Source: Actinomycetota bacterium (lineage in GTDB: Bacteria; Actinomycetota; Actinomycetes; Mycobacteriales; Mycobacteriaceae). From it: a DNA stretch of 64,000 bases. The position numbers and the translations under genes are program-made. The notes beneath the pieces were generated by a model. The model ran no database searches, was not told the DNA's origin, and worked only from the letters and a program-made list of their open reading frames with translations. Positions within the stretch are counted from its first letter, which is position 1, and every line of letters starts with the position of its first letter. The stretch covers positions 22,029 to 86,028 of the forward strand of contig JAFDWN010000023.1 in the NCBI GenBank assembly GCA_018268465.1, in the 5' to 3' direction. Positions 1 to 8,052 of this stretch are shown here, one piece after another.

Positions 1-1293
1 CCCGTCGTCGGCATAGAGGTCGGCCCCGTAGGGCGGGGCCCCGGGATAGGTAATCGGGCCGGGCGCGGGCCCACCGAACAGATTGCGGATGCTCGGGGGC
101 TTCGGTGTCCCGCGAGTCACCGGAAAGTAGTTGGCCCAGCCGGGGAATCCGATCCCCGGGTTGGGCCGAAGATCCACCCCGGTGCCCCAGCCGGTGTCGG
201 TGACCAGGGCGCGCACGGGGAAGTTCTTCGTCGCGTCCGGCAGCGAACCGCAGCCCGGTTTGCCACCGGGGCCTCCCTTGGCTCCGACGATGGGCAGGTT
301 GTCGGGATACTTGTACGGGTCGTTGCCGAGGAGCAGCGCGATGTCGAAGATGGCCGAGCGTCCGTTGCCGCCGAAGTTGTCGTAGGCCCCGTTGTCCAGC
401 AGCCACTTCGCGCCGTTGAGCAGGCAGGTGTAGGACGGGTTGTACTTGAGCAGCAGGTCGGTGGTCGGCTCGAAGTCGTTGATGGCGTCGATCAGGTTCT
501 GCCGGTTCGGCCCCAGCAGGCCCACGCCCGACTGGGCGAACCCGGTGACGTTGACCAGCAGTGCCTGGAGGGCCTCGGCGCGGTCGGTGACCGTCGTGCT
601 GGTCGTACTCGCCGCATCGAGGATACGCACGATGTCCTCGGCCGCGCCGCCGTAGGTGTCGCTGAGTTCACCGAGCGCCCGCCAGTCGCGCCGTATCGTC
701 TCGTTACGCGGATTGACCTCCAGCAGAACCTGATTGAGATCCGTGATGGCCGTGCCGATGCGCTCACCCTTGCCGCGGAAGCCCTCCGCGAGGGCGCTGA
801 GCACGGCATTGAGCTTGGCGGGGTCGACGAGGTCGAGGACGTCGACGAGGTTCTGGAAGACGGTGTTCACCTCGGTGCTGACGTTCTGGGATTTCAGCAC
901 CGCGCCGGCCGAGAGCCGTTCCACGCTGGGGTTGGGCGGGTACATCAGATCGACGTACTTGGCACCGAACGCCGTGGTGGCCGTGATCCTGGCTTCGACG
1001 TTGGCGGGAATGTACGGAATCTGGTCGGGTTCGATCTCCAATCCCAGGCTGACGCCCTGGGTTCCACCGGCGATGCTGCTGACCCGGCCAACCTGTACGC
1101 CGTTGAGTTTGACCTTGGCGCCGGATTCCATCACCAGGCCCGCGCGTTCCGATGTCAGGGTGACGGGCACGAAAGACCGGAATGTCCCGGCGAACGAGGC
1201 GGACGTCACGAAGAAGAACGTGCCGACTACCACGATCAGGATCAGCGCCCACCACCCGGGTGCGATGCGCCGTTCACCTCGTCGGGGTTCCAC
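1..1293 (-). CDS. MCE-family protein, first mce gene of the operon (C-terminus cut by window edge)
   Basis: Mce proteins are envelope substrate-binding subunits of Mce lipid importers. The reading frame is open from a GTG at 1293 to the window edge (431 codons). Residues 12-31 form one N-terminal membrane segment, followed by an MCE domain (about 38-115, with a KVKLNGVQVGRV motif) and the start of the long helical Mce C-terminal region. The GTG lies 2 nt beyond the stop of the upstream yrbE gene, so the gene is cotranscribed and probably translationally coupled. Being first after the two yrbE genes places it as the A-type Mce. The mce family number and substrate cannot be read from the sequence. 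Five further mce genes would be expected beyond position 1. Confidence 0.93.
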   Translation of the reverse strand, partial: MEPRRGERRIAPGWWALILIVVVGTFFFVTSASFAGTFRSFVPVTLTSERAGLVMESGAKVKLNGVQVGRVSSIAGGTQGVSLGLEIEPDQIPYIPANVEARITATTAFGAKYVDLMYPPNPSVERLSAGAVLKSQNVSTEVNTVFQNLVDVLDLVDPAKLNAVLSALAEGFRGKGERIGTAITDLNQVLLEVNPRNETIRRDWRALGELSDTYGGAAEDIVRILDAASTTSTTVTDRAEALQALLVNVTGFAQSGVGLLGPNRQNLIDAINDFEPTTDLLLKYNPSYTCLLNGAKWLLDNGAYDNFGGNGRSAIFDIALLLGNDPYKYPDNLPIVGAKGGPGGKPGCGSLPDATKNFPVRALVTDTGWGTGVDLRPNPGIGFPGWANYFPVTRGTPKPPSIRNLFGGPAPGPITYPGAPPYGADLYADDG

Positions 1294-1295
1294 CG

Positions 1296-2147
1296 TCAAC
1301 CCGCCAGCCGGAAATTACCCGACTGCCCGTAGACAGCCAGCGAGATCATCACCACCACGACGGCCGCGACCACCAGTGAGGTGCGCACCGCCCGGCCCAC
1401 CGCCTCACCGACCCCGGCGGGCCCGCCGGTCGCCGTGTAGCCGTAGTAGGTGTGCACCAGCATGATGACCACGGTGATGGCCACCGATTGGCCGAACGAC
1501 CAGATCAGATCGGTGGTGTTGAGGAACGAGTTGAAATAGTGGTCGTACACGCCCGAACCCTGACCGTAGATGACGGTCGTCCCGATCCGCGACGCCAAGA
1601 ACGACATGATCACCGCGACGCAGTACAGCGGGATCACCACCATCACACCGGCCACGACGCGGGTGGACGCCAGATAGGCCACGCTGCGGATGCCCATGAC
1701 CTCCAGGGCGTCGATCTCCTCGTTGATGCGCATGGCCCCGAGTTGCGCGGTCGCGCCGGCGCCGATGGTCGCCGAAAGGGCCACGGCGGTGGTACCCGGG
1801 GCGATCAGCCGCACGTTGAAGAAGGCCGAGGCAAAGCCGGTCAGCGCCTCCACGCCCACCGAGGCGAACTGGTTGTACCCCTGCACCGCCACGAGTGCGC
1901 CGGTGGTCACCGTCAGGAAGCCGACGATCGCCACCGTTCCGCCCACCACGGCGAGTGCGCCCGCGCCTAAGCCCATCGTCGCGATCAGCCGGACGAGCTC
2001 TGCCCGGTAGTTGACGAATGCGTCGCCGACCGAGCCGAGAGTTCGGGCGTAGAACTGGGTCTGGACGCCGACCCGGTTCCATTCCCGGACTCTCCGATCC
2101 ACGAATCGTGTGACTCGCGGATACCGCTGCTTGAGAACGGTATTCAC
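1296..2147 (-). CDS. YrbE/MlaE-type permease of Mce transporter (second, YrbEB)
   Basis: This is an integral membrane permease of 283 aa, the family's usual length. It has five or six hydrophobic stretches and the MlaE core (ATIGAGATAQLGAMRINEEID near residues 125-145, part of the coupling region contacting the ATPase). With the adjacent YrbEA it should form the heterodimeric channel of a Mce importer. The start is GTG at 2147, 10 nt after the YrbEA stop, with a GAGGG Shine-Dalgarno overlapping that stop. No MceG-type ATPase gene is visible here. In mycobacteria a shared MceG encoded elsewhere normally powers these permeases. Confidence 0.95.
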   Translation of the reverse strand: MNTVLKQRYPRVTRFVDRRVREWNRVGVQTQFYARTLGSVGDAFVNYRAELVRLIATMGLGAGALAVVGGTVAIVGFLTVTTGALVAVQGYNQFASVGVEALTGFASAFFNVRLIAPGTTAVALSATIGAGATAQLGAMRINEEIDALEVMGIRSVAYLASTRVVAGVMVVIPLYCVAVIMSFLASRIGTTVIYGQGSGVYDHYFNSFLNTTDLIWSFGQSVAITVVIMLVHTYYGYTATGGPAGVGEAVGRAVRTSLVVAAVVVVMISLAVYGQSGNFRLAG

Positions 2148-2157
2148 GACTGCGCCC

Positions 2158-2925
2158 TCATGTCACGGTCACCTTGATCCCGACCGCGGTGGCAATGATG
2201 TTGATCGCGAACAACGCCATGAACGTGAACACGACCGTCTCGTTGACCGCGTTGCCGACGCCGGCCGGGCCGCCGCCCACGGAGGTGCCCTTGTAACAGG
2301 CGATGAGTCCGGCGGCCAGCCCGAACGGCGCTGCCTTGGCCAGGGCGACGATGACGTCGACGCCGCCGGTCAGCACGGTCAAGCCGGCCACGAACGCGCC
2401 CGGGGGGACGTGCTGGACGAAGACCGCGAAGACGAAGCCACCGACCAGCCCGACCATGATCACCGTCGCCGACAGTGCGAGCGCCACCGTGGTGGCGGCG
2501 AGTACCCGTGGCACCACAAGGGCCTGGATCGGGTTGATGCCCATGACGCGCATCGCGTCGAGCTCTTCACGGATCGTGCGCGCGCCGAGGTCGGCGCACA
2601 TCGCGGTGGCCCCCGCACCCGACACCACCAGCACCGTGACGATGGGTCCGATCTGGCTGACGGTGCCGATCGCCGCGCCGGTCCCGGAGAAGTCGGCCGC
2701 CCCGAATTCGATCAGCAGGATGTTGAACGTGAAGACCAGCAGAACCGTGTAGGGAACGGTCAGCATCAGGGCGGGCAGGACCGACACCCTGGCGACGAAC
2801 CACGTCTGGTTCACGTACTCCCGCCAGGCGAAGGGCGGGCGGAACATCTGCACGAAGGTGTCCAGCGACATCGCGAAGAACTCGCCGAGACCGCGGATCG
2901 GTTTGCCGGCCGTGCGCAGGTTCAT
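2158..2925 (-). CDS. YrbE/MlaE-type permease of Mce transporter (first, YrbEA)
   Basis: This is a MlaE-family permease of 255 aa from the chosen ATG at 2925. The frame stays open to an ATG near 3033, but the extra N-terminal residues are Cys/Arg/Gly-rich and unlike YrbE proteins, so the shorter start is preferred. The family's SGAGATAMCADLGARTIREE core lies in the middle, followed by the RVMGINPIQALVVPR loop. It is the first gene of the leftward yrbE-yrbE-mce operon, facing the TetR gene at 3148 across a 222-bp intergenic region that contains two palindromic elements. Confidence 0.94.
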   Translation of the reverse strand: MNLRTAGKPIRGLGEFFAMSLDTFVQMFRPPFAWREYVNQTWFVARVSVLPALMLTVPYTVLLVFTFNILLIEFGAADFSGTGAAIGTVSQIGPIVTVLVVSGAGATAMCADLGARTIREELDAMRVMGINPIQALVVPRVLAATTVALALSATVIMVGLVGGFVFAVFVQHVPPGAFVAGLTVLTGGVDVIVALAKAAPFGLAAGLIACYKGTSVGGGPAGVGNAVNETVVFTFMALFAINIIATAVGIKVTVT

Positions 2926-3066
2926 CACCGCACACATCCGGCCGTCGCCGCTTCGACCCGCTCCACAGTGCGGAGTGAAGTCACAGGAGCACCATCGACC
3001 CGAAGCACGACGAGAATCTATGGCAGCCATCACACCGGGAGCGGCTCCACCAAGTAGTAACTGTGT

Positions 3067-3079
3067 CCCCCTTAGGGGG
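3067..3079. promoter_or_regulatory. Palindrome CCCCCTTAGGGGG in mce/TetR divergent promoter
   Basis: This is a perfect inverted repeat of five C and five G around TTA. The core CCCCT-N-AGGGG recurs at 4550-4561 and 6944-6956, each time between divergent genes. It is probably a regulator site. The two LuxR-type proteins encoded at 12.1-14.4 kb are candidate binders, by inference only. Confidence 0.5.
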
Positions 3080-3093
3080 TGTATGCCGGGCGC

Positions 3094-3115
3094 CTAGTGT
3101 GTCATCATTCACTAG
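3094..3115. promoter_or_regulatory. 22-bp inverted repeat CTAGTG-N10-CACTAG, probable TetR operator
   Basis: Six-base arms are separated by exactly 10 bp, between yrbEA and the TetR gene. The same architecture occurs at 14447-14468 and 15508-15529, always with TT just before the right arm CACTA. Its place directly in front of a TetR gene suggests autoregulation and control of the mce operon. Confidence 0.65.
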
Positions 3116-3147
3116 CGGCATGCAGGAGGTGAAATATCGCGACGGAG

Positions 3148-3738
3148 ATGCTCGGGGGCTCACGGGCACCCCGAACCCGCGACCCCGAGCGCAAGAGCAG
3201 GATTCTCGCGGCGGCAGCGGACCTGGTCGCACGCAAGGGTTTTCACGCCGTCTCGATCGCCGAGATCGGCGCCGCGGCAGGTATCACGGGCTCAGGGGTC
3301 TATCGGCATTTCGACAGCAAGTCGGCCGTGTTGGTCGCGTTGTTCGACAAGGTCATCGACGACTTGCTGCGTGACGAACTGCAGATCATCGGCGACAACG
3401 CCGACCTGGCCAGGGCGCTGGACCAACTGATCGCCGGCCAGGTCGAATTCGTCGTCGCCGAGCGCGAATTGGCTCAGGTGTACTACCACGAGATCAACAA
3501 TCTGCCCGAAGAGGACAGCCGCCGCTTACGGCGTAAGCAGCGGCTGTACCTCGAGGAGTGGGTCCATCTGATCAGCGAGTTGCGGGACGATCTGACCGAC
3601 ACCGAGGCACGGGCAGTGGTGCATGCGGTGATCGGCGCGATCCAGTCTCCGCTATTTCACAACACCGGCTTGGCCGAGGACAGACTGCGCGTTCTGCTCA
3701 CCGACGCCGCCCGAGCGATACTCGACCTGTCCGGATGA
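3148..3738 (+). CDS. TetR/AcrR-family transcriptional regulator
   Basis: This 196-aa protein has an N-terminal TetR DNA-binding domain (about residues 15-62, ending in the typical GSGVYRHFDSKSAVL recognition-helix region) and an all-helical ligand domain. It is divergent from the yrbE/mce operon, and a 22-bp inverted repeat lies 33 bp upstream. Two matching repeats precede genes of the catabolic cluster at 14-16 kb, so it is the best candidate for the local repressor, probably responding to an acyl-CoA or acid intermediate. An AGGAGG lies at 3124-3129, 18 nt before the ATG, which is unusually far. There is no in-frame ATG/GTG closer, so the start is not fully certain. Its 3' end overlaps the convergent membrane gene. 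Confidence 0.92.
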   Translation: MLGGSRAPRTRDPERKSRILAAAADLVARKGFHAVSIAEIGAAAGITGSGVYRHFDSKSAVLVALFDKVIDDLLRDELQIIGDNADLARALDQLIAGQVEFVVAERELAQVYYHEINNLPEEDSRRLRRKQRLYLEEWVHLISELRDDLTDTEARAVVHAVIGAIQSPLFHNTGLAEDRLRVLLTDAARAILDLSG

Positions 3739-4491
3739 GGGGTACACCACGGCGGGCAGCAACGCACCCGCCATCCTGACCAGCGCCACCGCCAGACCGA
3801 TGCTGACCAACGACGCCATCGCGGTGAGCGGCGCGAAGGGTTGTTCGAGATTGATCGCGATGATGGTGGGCCATCCGGCCCCGAAGTTCGCCCCGAAGAA
3901 CGTGCACGGGAAGATCACGAACAGTGCGAGCAGCTGCCACTGGCGGGTGACGTGTGCCCGCAGCAGCGCGGCGGCCAGTGCGAAGCAGATCACCTGTGCC
4001 GCTTCGAGAACCCCGATGACCAAGGGGTATTCGAAGATGCGGAACGTGTGCGGACCCCAATAGCTGTACGCCCCGGCGTTGATGGCGTAGATCTCGAACA
4101 CCGCCGACATGGTCAGTTCGGCACCGGCGAGGATGAACAACTTGCGGACGGTGAGCGTGCCGCGCCCCATCTCGCGGGCGACGTAGAGGGCCGCACTTGC
4201 ATAGAGCACGACGTATCCGCTGTGCGTCCAGATCGGTTGGGGAATACCGAAAGCCGTGAAGTGCGTCCACATTCCGGCGGTGGAGTAGAAGTAGAGGTTC
4301 ATTGCGACGTCGTAGAGCGGTTCGGCGAAAGCGCCGATCATGGCGGCCAGGACGATCAGTGGGTAGAAGACGGTACGCTCTCGTCTCCCCCATTGGACCG
4401 CCACGATCAGGATGACGGCGGTGAGTCCCCAACTTGCGTAGGTGAGAACCGCCTGCGTGGTGAGGTTGAGTTCATGGTCGATTGGTGGCAT
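3652..4491 (-). CDS. Seven-segment integral membrane protein, unknown function
   Basis: This 279-aa protein has seven clear hydrophobic segments, short loops and a polar C-terminal tail of about 35 residues. I do not recognise a catalytic motif. Trp, Tyr and Phe are frequent in the second, third and fifth segments. It starts at an ATG at 4491, divergent from the F420-type monooxygenase at 4606, with a CCCCTGCAGGGG palindrome between them. Its last 87 bp overlap the 3' end of the convergent TetR gene. The context suggests a membrane component of the lipid/isoprenoid catabolic island, but this is inference. Confidence 0.8.
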   Translation of the reverse strand: MPPIDHELNLTTQAVLTYASWGLTAVILIVAVQWGRRERTVFYPLIVLAAMIGAFAEPLYDVAMNLYFYSTAGMWTHFTAFGIPQPIWTHSGYVVLYASAALYVAREMGRGTLTVRKLFILAGAELTMSAVFEIYAINAGAYSYWGPHTFRIFEYPLVIGVLEAAQVICFALAAALLRAHVTRQWQLLALFVIFPCTFFGANFGAGWPTIIAINLEQPFAPLTAMASLVSIGLAVALVRMAGALLPAVVYPSSGQVEYRSGGVGEQNAQSVLGQAGVVK

Positions 4492-4549
4492 AGGCGGACG
4501 TTATGACGGGCGTCACTGCGAAATCGGCCCCACCCCGGGGGATATTGCT

Positions 4550-4561
4550 CCCCTGCAGGGG
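4550..4561. promoter_or_regulatory. Perfect 12-bp palindrome CCCCTGCAGGGG
   Basis: It is the second member of the CCCCT-N-AGGGG family, between the membrane protein gene and the monooxygenase gene at 4606. A possible -10 (TAATAC, 4563-4568) follows immediately, so the palindrome would sit in the -35/spacer region of the rightward promoter. Confidence 0.5.
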
Positions 4562-4605
4562 GTAATACGCCGGGGCCCGCACCGGGGCCGTGTCAGGCTG
4601 GCCGC

Positions 4606-5643
4606 GTGAAAGTGGATGTGAACATCGGCGGCGCGGTCGACGGGACCACCGGGGCGGATTTGACGGTGCTGGCGGCGCAGATCGTATCGGCGGAGACGTC
4701 GGGTTTCGACGGGGTGTGGTCGACCGAGGTGAATCGTGATCCCTTCCTGCCGCTGCTGCTGGCAGCCGACCGCTCCGATGCCCTGCAACTCGGAACCGCG
4801 GTGGCGATCGCGTTCGCGCGTAGCCCCATGATCACGGCGGCGGTGGCCAACGATCTGAACACGTTCAGCCGGGGCCGATTCGTGCTGGGACTCGGGTCGC
4901 AGATCCAAGCCCACATCGAACGCCGCTTCGGTATGCCGTGGTCGGCACCGGCAAGCCGTATGCGCGAGTATATATCTGCACTGCAATCAATTTGGAGATG
5001 CTGGCAAACCGGCGAGAAACTCGACTTCGCCGGTGCGCACTACCGGCACACGTTGATGACTCCGATGTTCAGTCCGGGTCCTTCGCCGTTCGGGCGGCCG
5101 CGCGTCATGATCGCCGCGGTGGGCCCGAAAATGACCCGGGTGGCGGCCGAAGCGGCAGACGGGCTGCTCGTCCACGGGTTCACCACCGCACGCTACCTAC
5201 GCGAAGTCACCGATCGGACGATCGAGTCGGGGCTGGCGGCCAGCGGCCGGACCCGCGACCAATTCACCACCTGTTACCCGGGTTTGATCGCCACCGGCCC
5301 CGACGAGCACGCCGTGGCCCGGGCAACGGACCGGGTGCGCCATCAGATCGCCTTCTACGGGGCCACCCCGGCGTACCGGGCGGTGCTGGATCTGCACGGC
5401 TGGAGCGACCTGCACACCGAACTGTACCGGCTGTCCAGGGCCGGGGACTGGGCGGCGATGCCGGGATTGATCGACGACGAGATCCTGCACGCCTTCGCGG
5501 TCGTCGGTGCGCCCCGCGAGGTCGGCGCCGAAATCGTGCGCCGGTTCGGCGGGCTCGTCGATCGATTCACGCTCTACACGCCCTATCCCCTCGACGAGGA
5601 CGCCAGGGCTGCCGTCGTCGAGGGGATCCGGGGCGCGGTCTAA
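4606..5643 (+). CDS. F420-dependent luciferase-like (LLM) oxidoreductase, TIGR03617-like
   Basis: This 345-aa protein has the LLM TIM-barrel pattern: TSGFDGVWSTEVNRDPFLPL near residue 33, LGTAVAIAFARSP, the family hallmark SRGRFVLGLGSQIQAHIERRFGM, and a C-terminal GAPREVGAEIVRRFGG. These are typical of actinobacterial F420H2-dependent oxidoreductases acting on alcohol, aldehyde or acyl substrates. The start is GTG at 4606, and no convincing Shine-Dalgarno is seen. It converges on the acyl-CoA dehydrogenase gene with a 4-nt overlap of stop codons (5640-5643). In this island it could oxidise a terpenoid alcohol or aldehyde, but the exact substrate is not visible. Confidence 0.88.
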   Translation: MKVDVNIGGAVDGTTGADLTVLAAQIVSAETSGFDGVWSTEVNRDPFLPLLLAADRSDALQLGTAVAIAFARSPMITAAVANDLNTFSRGRFVLGLGSQIQAHIERRFGMPWSAPASRMREYISALQSIWRCWQTGEKLDFAGAHYRHTLMTPMFSPGPSPFGRPRVMIAAVGPKMTRVAAEAADGLLVHGFTTARYLREVTDRTIESGLAASGRTRDQFTTCYPGLIATGPDEHAVARATDRVRHQIAFYGATPAYRAVLDLHGWSDLHTELYRLSRAGDWAAMPGLIDDEILHAFAVVGAPREVGAEIVRRFGGLVDRFTLYTPYPLDEDARAAVVEGIRGAV

Positions 5644-6878
5644 CTCTGCGCCGCAGCCGATTCCAGCAGGAATTGGCCGATGTAGGTCCGCGTCTGGTCG
5701 GCGTTGAGCGGCTGGAACATCGATGCCGCGGAGTCGCGGTAGAGCCGTTCGAAGATGGTGCCCCTCCGGAAGGACGAACCGCCCACCATACTCATCGCGT
5801 GTCGAGACATGTGCATCACGTTGTCGGAGATGAAGGTCTTCGCCAGCCCCAGGTACGGGAACCGCAATTCGACCGGCCAGGTCTTGTCCTTGCCGGCGAT
5901 CAGATCCTCACAGGTCTGGTACAGCACGCGGCGGCTCAGCTCGACGCGTGACGCCATCTCGCCGATGCCGTCGATGATGTGTCCGACGTTCTTCACCGCG
6001 GTGTCCGAGGCGACGATGGCCCCGAACGTGGCGCCGAGGTGCTTCTTGGACAGTGTCTTGACGGTCTCCTCCAGGATCCGGTGCTGCATCCCCAGGTAGA
6101 TGCTGGCGAACATCAGCGACGCCCATTCCAGGGTGCCGAACGCGCCCGCGCGCCACGGCGCGATGAATCCCTCCTCCGGCACGAAGTAACCGTCGAAAAC
6201 GATGGTCTGGGTGCCCGTGGCATGCATACCCAAAGCATCCCAGGTCTTTTCGATGCGGATGCCCTCGCCGACGCCGTTCTCGTCGACCGAGAAGTCACCG
6301 ATGAACAGCTTCTCCGCGGCCACCCTGCCGTCGAATGTGTCCGGCAGGTTGCCGTCGGCGTCCGTTTCGGTGGCATTGGTGGTGATGATATCGGCGGCCT
6401 CACACAACGTGCCCCACGTCTTCTTCCCGTAGAGCCGCCACCCGCCGCCGGGCTGCGGCACCGCGGTCATATCGGCCAGGCCCGAGAAGCCGGCCCGCTG
6501 CTCGGAGAAGGGGCCGAACATGAGGTCACCGTCGGCCACCCGGCCCAGCCAGTATTTGTTCTGCTCGTCGCTCATCAGGTTCCCGGCGATGCCGACCATG
6601 ATGTAGTGCATGTTGTAGGCCAGGGTGATCGCCGAGTCGCCGCGAGACAGTTCGGTGACGACCTTGGACACCTGCAAGATGTTGCCTCCGGGCCCGCCGA
6701 ACGCCGTGGGAACCGGTAATGCGCCCAGCCCAGTCTTCTTGAAGGCCTCGATGGAGGGTGTGGCGAAAGTGTTCTCGGCGTCGTACTTCGGACCGATTTC
6801 CCGGAAGTACCCCGAGAGCTCCTGCGCCTTGGCCAAATACGGCTCGAAGTCCTCGTCGGTCAAATCCTGTTCCAGCAT
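5640..6878 (-). CDS. Acyl-CoA dehydrogenase family protein
   Basis: This 412-aa FAD-dependent acyl-CoA dehydrogenase has an N-terminal helical domain, a middle FAD/substrate domain (FGPFSEQRAGFSGLADMTAV near 120-140, WRLYGKKTWGT) and a C-terminal helical domain with SMVGGSSFRRGTIFERLYRD near 380. The start is the ATG at 6878, preceded by AGGGAGAA at good spacing. The frame remains open to 6944, but that extension would overlap a palindromic regulatory element. It is transcribed leftward, opposite to the SnoaL/ligase operon, with which it shares a 200-bp intergenic region. It is expected to dehydrogenate an acyl-CoA of the cluster's pathway. Confidence 0.92.
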   Translation of the reverse strand: MLEQDLTDEDFEPYLAKAQELSGYFREIGPKYDAENTFATPSIEAFKKTGLGALPVPTAFGGPGGNILQVSKVVTELSRGDSAITLAYNMHYIMVGIAGNLMSDEQNKYWLGRVADGDLMFGPFSEQRAGFSGLADMTAVPQPGGGWRLYGKKTWGTLCEAADIITTNATETDADGNLPDTFDGRVAAEKLFIGDFSVDENGVGEGIRIEKTWDALGMHATGTQTIVFDGYFVPEEGFIAPWRAGAFGTLEWASLMFASIYLGMQHRILEETVKTLSKKHLGATFGAIVASDTAVKNVGHIIDGIGEMASRVELSRRVLYQTCEDLIAGKDKTWPVELRFPYLGLAKTFISDNVMHMSRHAMSMVGGSSFRRGTIFERLYRDSAASMFQPLNADQTRTYIGQFLLESAAAQS

Positions 6879-6943
6879 GCGTTTCTCCCTGTCGGTCGTG
6901 CTGCGATGGGTACCGATGCTCGTCTGTTGCAGCGTCGCCCACA

Positions 6944-6956
6944 CCCCTCACAGGGG
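6944..6956. promoter_or_regulatory. Palindrome CCCCT-CAC-AGGGG between acyl-CoA dehydrogenase and SnoaL operon
   Basis: It is the third member of the CCCCT-N1-3-AGGGG family, 66 bp upstream of the dehydrogenase start. A related perfect palindrome, CCCCATGGGG, follows at 6989-6998 in the same intergenic region, about 90 bp before the SnoaL-like gene. Confidence 0.5.
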
Positions 6957-7085
6957 GGAACTCGGTCCAACTACGGAGGAGCACCTACCCCCATGGGGCG
7001 GTCGGTTTCCTCCCCGCGATAGTGGTCGGTAAAGCATCCGCGCAATAGCGTCGGCGTCACCGCCACCGACCAGCGAGGAGAGACC

Positions 7086-7538
7086 ATGAGTCATGCTTTT
7101 GCCGTCAAATGGCTGAAAGCCTTTCGAGAAAGCCCCGAAGCGGTTGTGGCGCTCTACGCCGATGACTTCCTGTTCGAGGATCCCCTCCTGGGCCAGTCGA
7201 TCACCTCCAAAGCCGAACTGCTGCGGGTCTTCGCGCCCTATGCCAACGCCGACACCGAAAACGGCATCGGCATCAACAACTTCCGCATCGACGAGGTGGT
7301 CGGCGACGAACGCGCGGCCATCTACCGGTGGACCTGGCACGCGCCCACCGCCGCGGCATTCGTCGGCGTCCCCACCAAGGGGAAGGTGCCCGGGACCCGC
7401 GGCATCACGTTTCACATCTACGACGAAGACGGTCGGATCAAGCGCGAGGAGAGCTTCTGGGACTGCGCCACCGCCGTCCGCGACCTCGGGCTGCCGGTCG
7501 AGCCGTCCTCGGTCACCACCTCGCCGGCCCTGGTCTGA
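7086..7538 (+). CDS. SnoaL-like/NTF2-fold protein (first of a tandem pair)
   Basis: This 150-aa cone-fold protein has the typical SnoaL/ketosteroid-isomerase-like pattern: an N-terminal helix ending in VALYADDFLFEDPLLGQ, then alternating strands with IYRWTWHAPTAA, GTRGITFHIYDEDGRIKREE and FWD. Such proteins act as isomerases, hydratases or cyclases, or bind small hydrophobic ligands. GAGGAGAG precedes the ATG. It is the first gene of a rightward operon running to the flavin reductase. The next gene encodes a diverged paralogue (shared YADDL, GITxHxxDxxGKI and yW motifs), suggesting a heteromeric enzyme or subfunctionalisation. Confidence 0.85.
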   Translation: MSHAFAVKWLKAFRESPEAVVALYADDFLFEDPLLGQSITSKAELLRVFAPYANADTENGIGINNFRIDEVVGDERAAIYRWTWHAPTAAAFVGVPTKGKVPGTRGITFHIYDEDGRIKREESFWDCATAVRDLGLPVEPSSVTTSPALV

Positions 7539-7551
7539 AAGGAATCACGCG

Positions 7552-8052
7552 ATGAACTTCGCCATCGATCACGCCGCTCGCTGGACGCGTGCCCTCACGT
7601 CGGACACCGACGCCGCCGTCGACCTCTACGCCGACGATCTGGTCTACGACGACCACGCCGACTCCGACCACGTACTCGACACCGCGCTCACCAAGGACGA
7701 GCTCGCACCGAGGCTGGCGCCGTTCGCCAACACCGATGCGGGAAACGGGGTGGGAATCCACCGGTTCACGGCGACCGAGGCCTTCGAACTGGCCGGAGTC
7801 AACGGCCAGATGGCCATCGTCATCCTCTGGGACTGGGCCGGTGAGGGTTTGGCCACCTACCGGGGTGTACCCACCGACGGCAGGTCGCTGAGCACCCGCG
7901 GGATCACGTGGCATCAGCTCGATGCCAACGGCAAGATCGTGCGCGAGACCACCTACTGGAACGACACTCCGGTGCTGCAGGAGCTGGGCCTGCCGATCAT
8001 CACCCCCGAGTACTGGGTCGAGGGTTTCGACCCCAGCCTGCTGGCGCGATGA
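7552..8052 (+). CDS. SnoaL-like/NTF2-fold protein (second of a tandem pair)
   Basis: This 166-aa paralogue of the preceding protein has the same cone-fold landmarks: AAVDLYADDLVYDDHAD near residues 22-38, VILWDWAGEGLATYRGVPTD, and STRGITWHQLDANGKIVRE. It starts at 7552 after an AAAGGA Shine-Dalgarno, 13 nt after its neighbour. Its stop overlaps the start of the ligase gene (ATGA at 8049), so translation is probably coupled. It is likely an isomerase- or hydratase-like component of the catabolic pathway. The catalytic chemistry is not deducible. Confidence 0.83.
   Translation: MNFAIDHAARWTRALTSDTDAAVDLYADDLVYDDHADSDHVLDTALTKDELAPRLAPFANTDAGNGVGIHRFTATEAFELAGVNGQMAIVILWDWAGEGLATYRGVPTDGRSLSTRGITWHQLDANGKIVRETTYWNDTPVLQELGLPIITPEYWVEGFDPSLLAR

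Noticed and set aside
2110-3057. Plus-strand frame over the yrbE genes
   Set aside because: It is His/Arg/Asp-rich noise antisense to two clear YrbE permeases.
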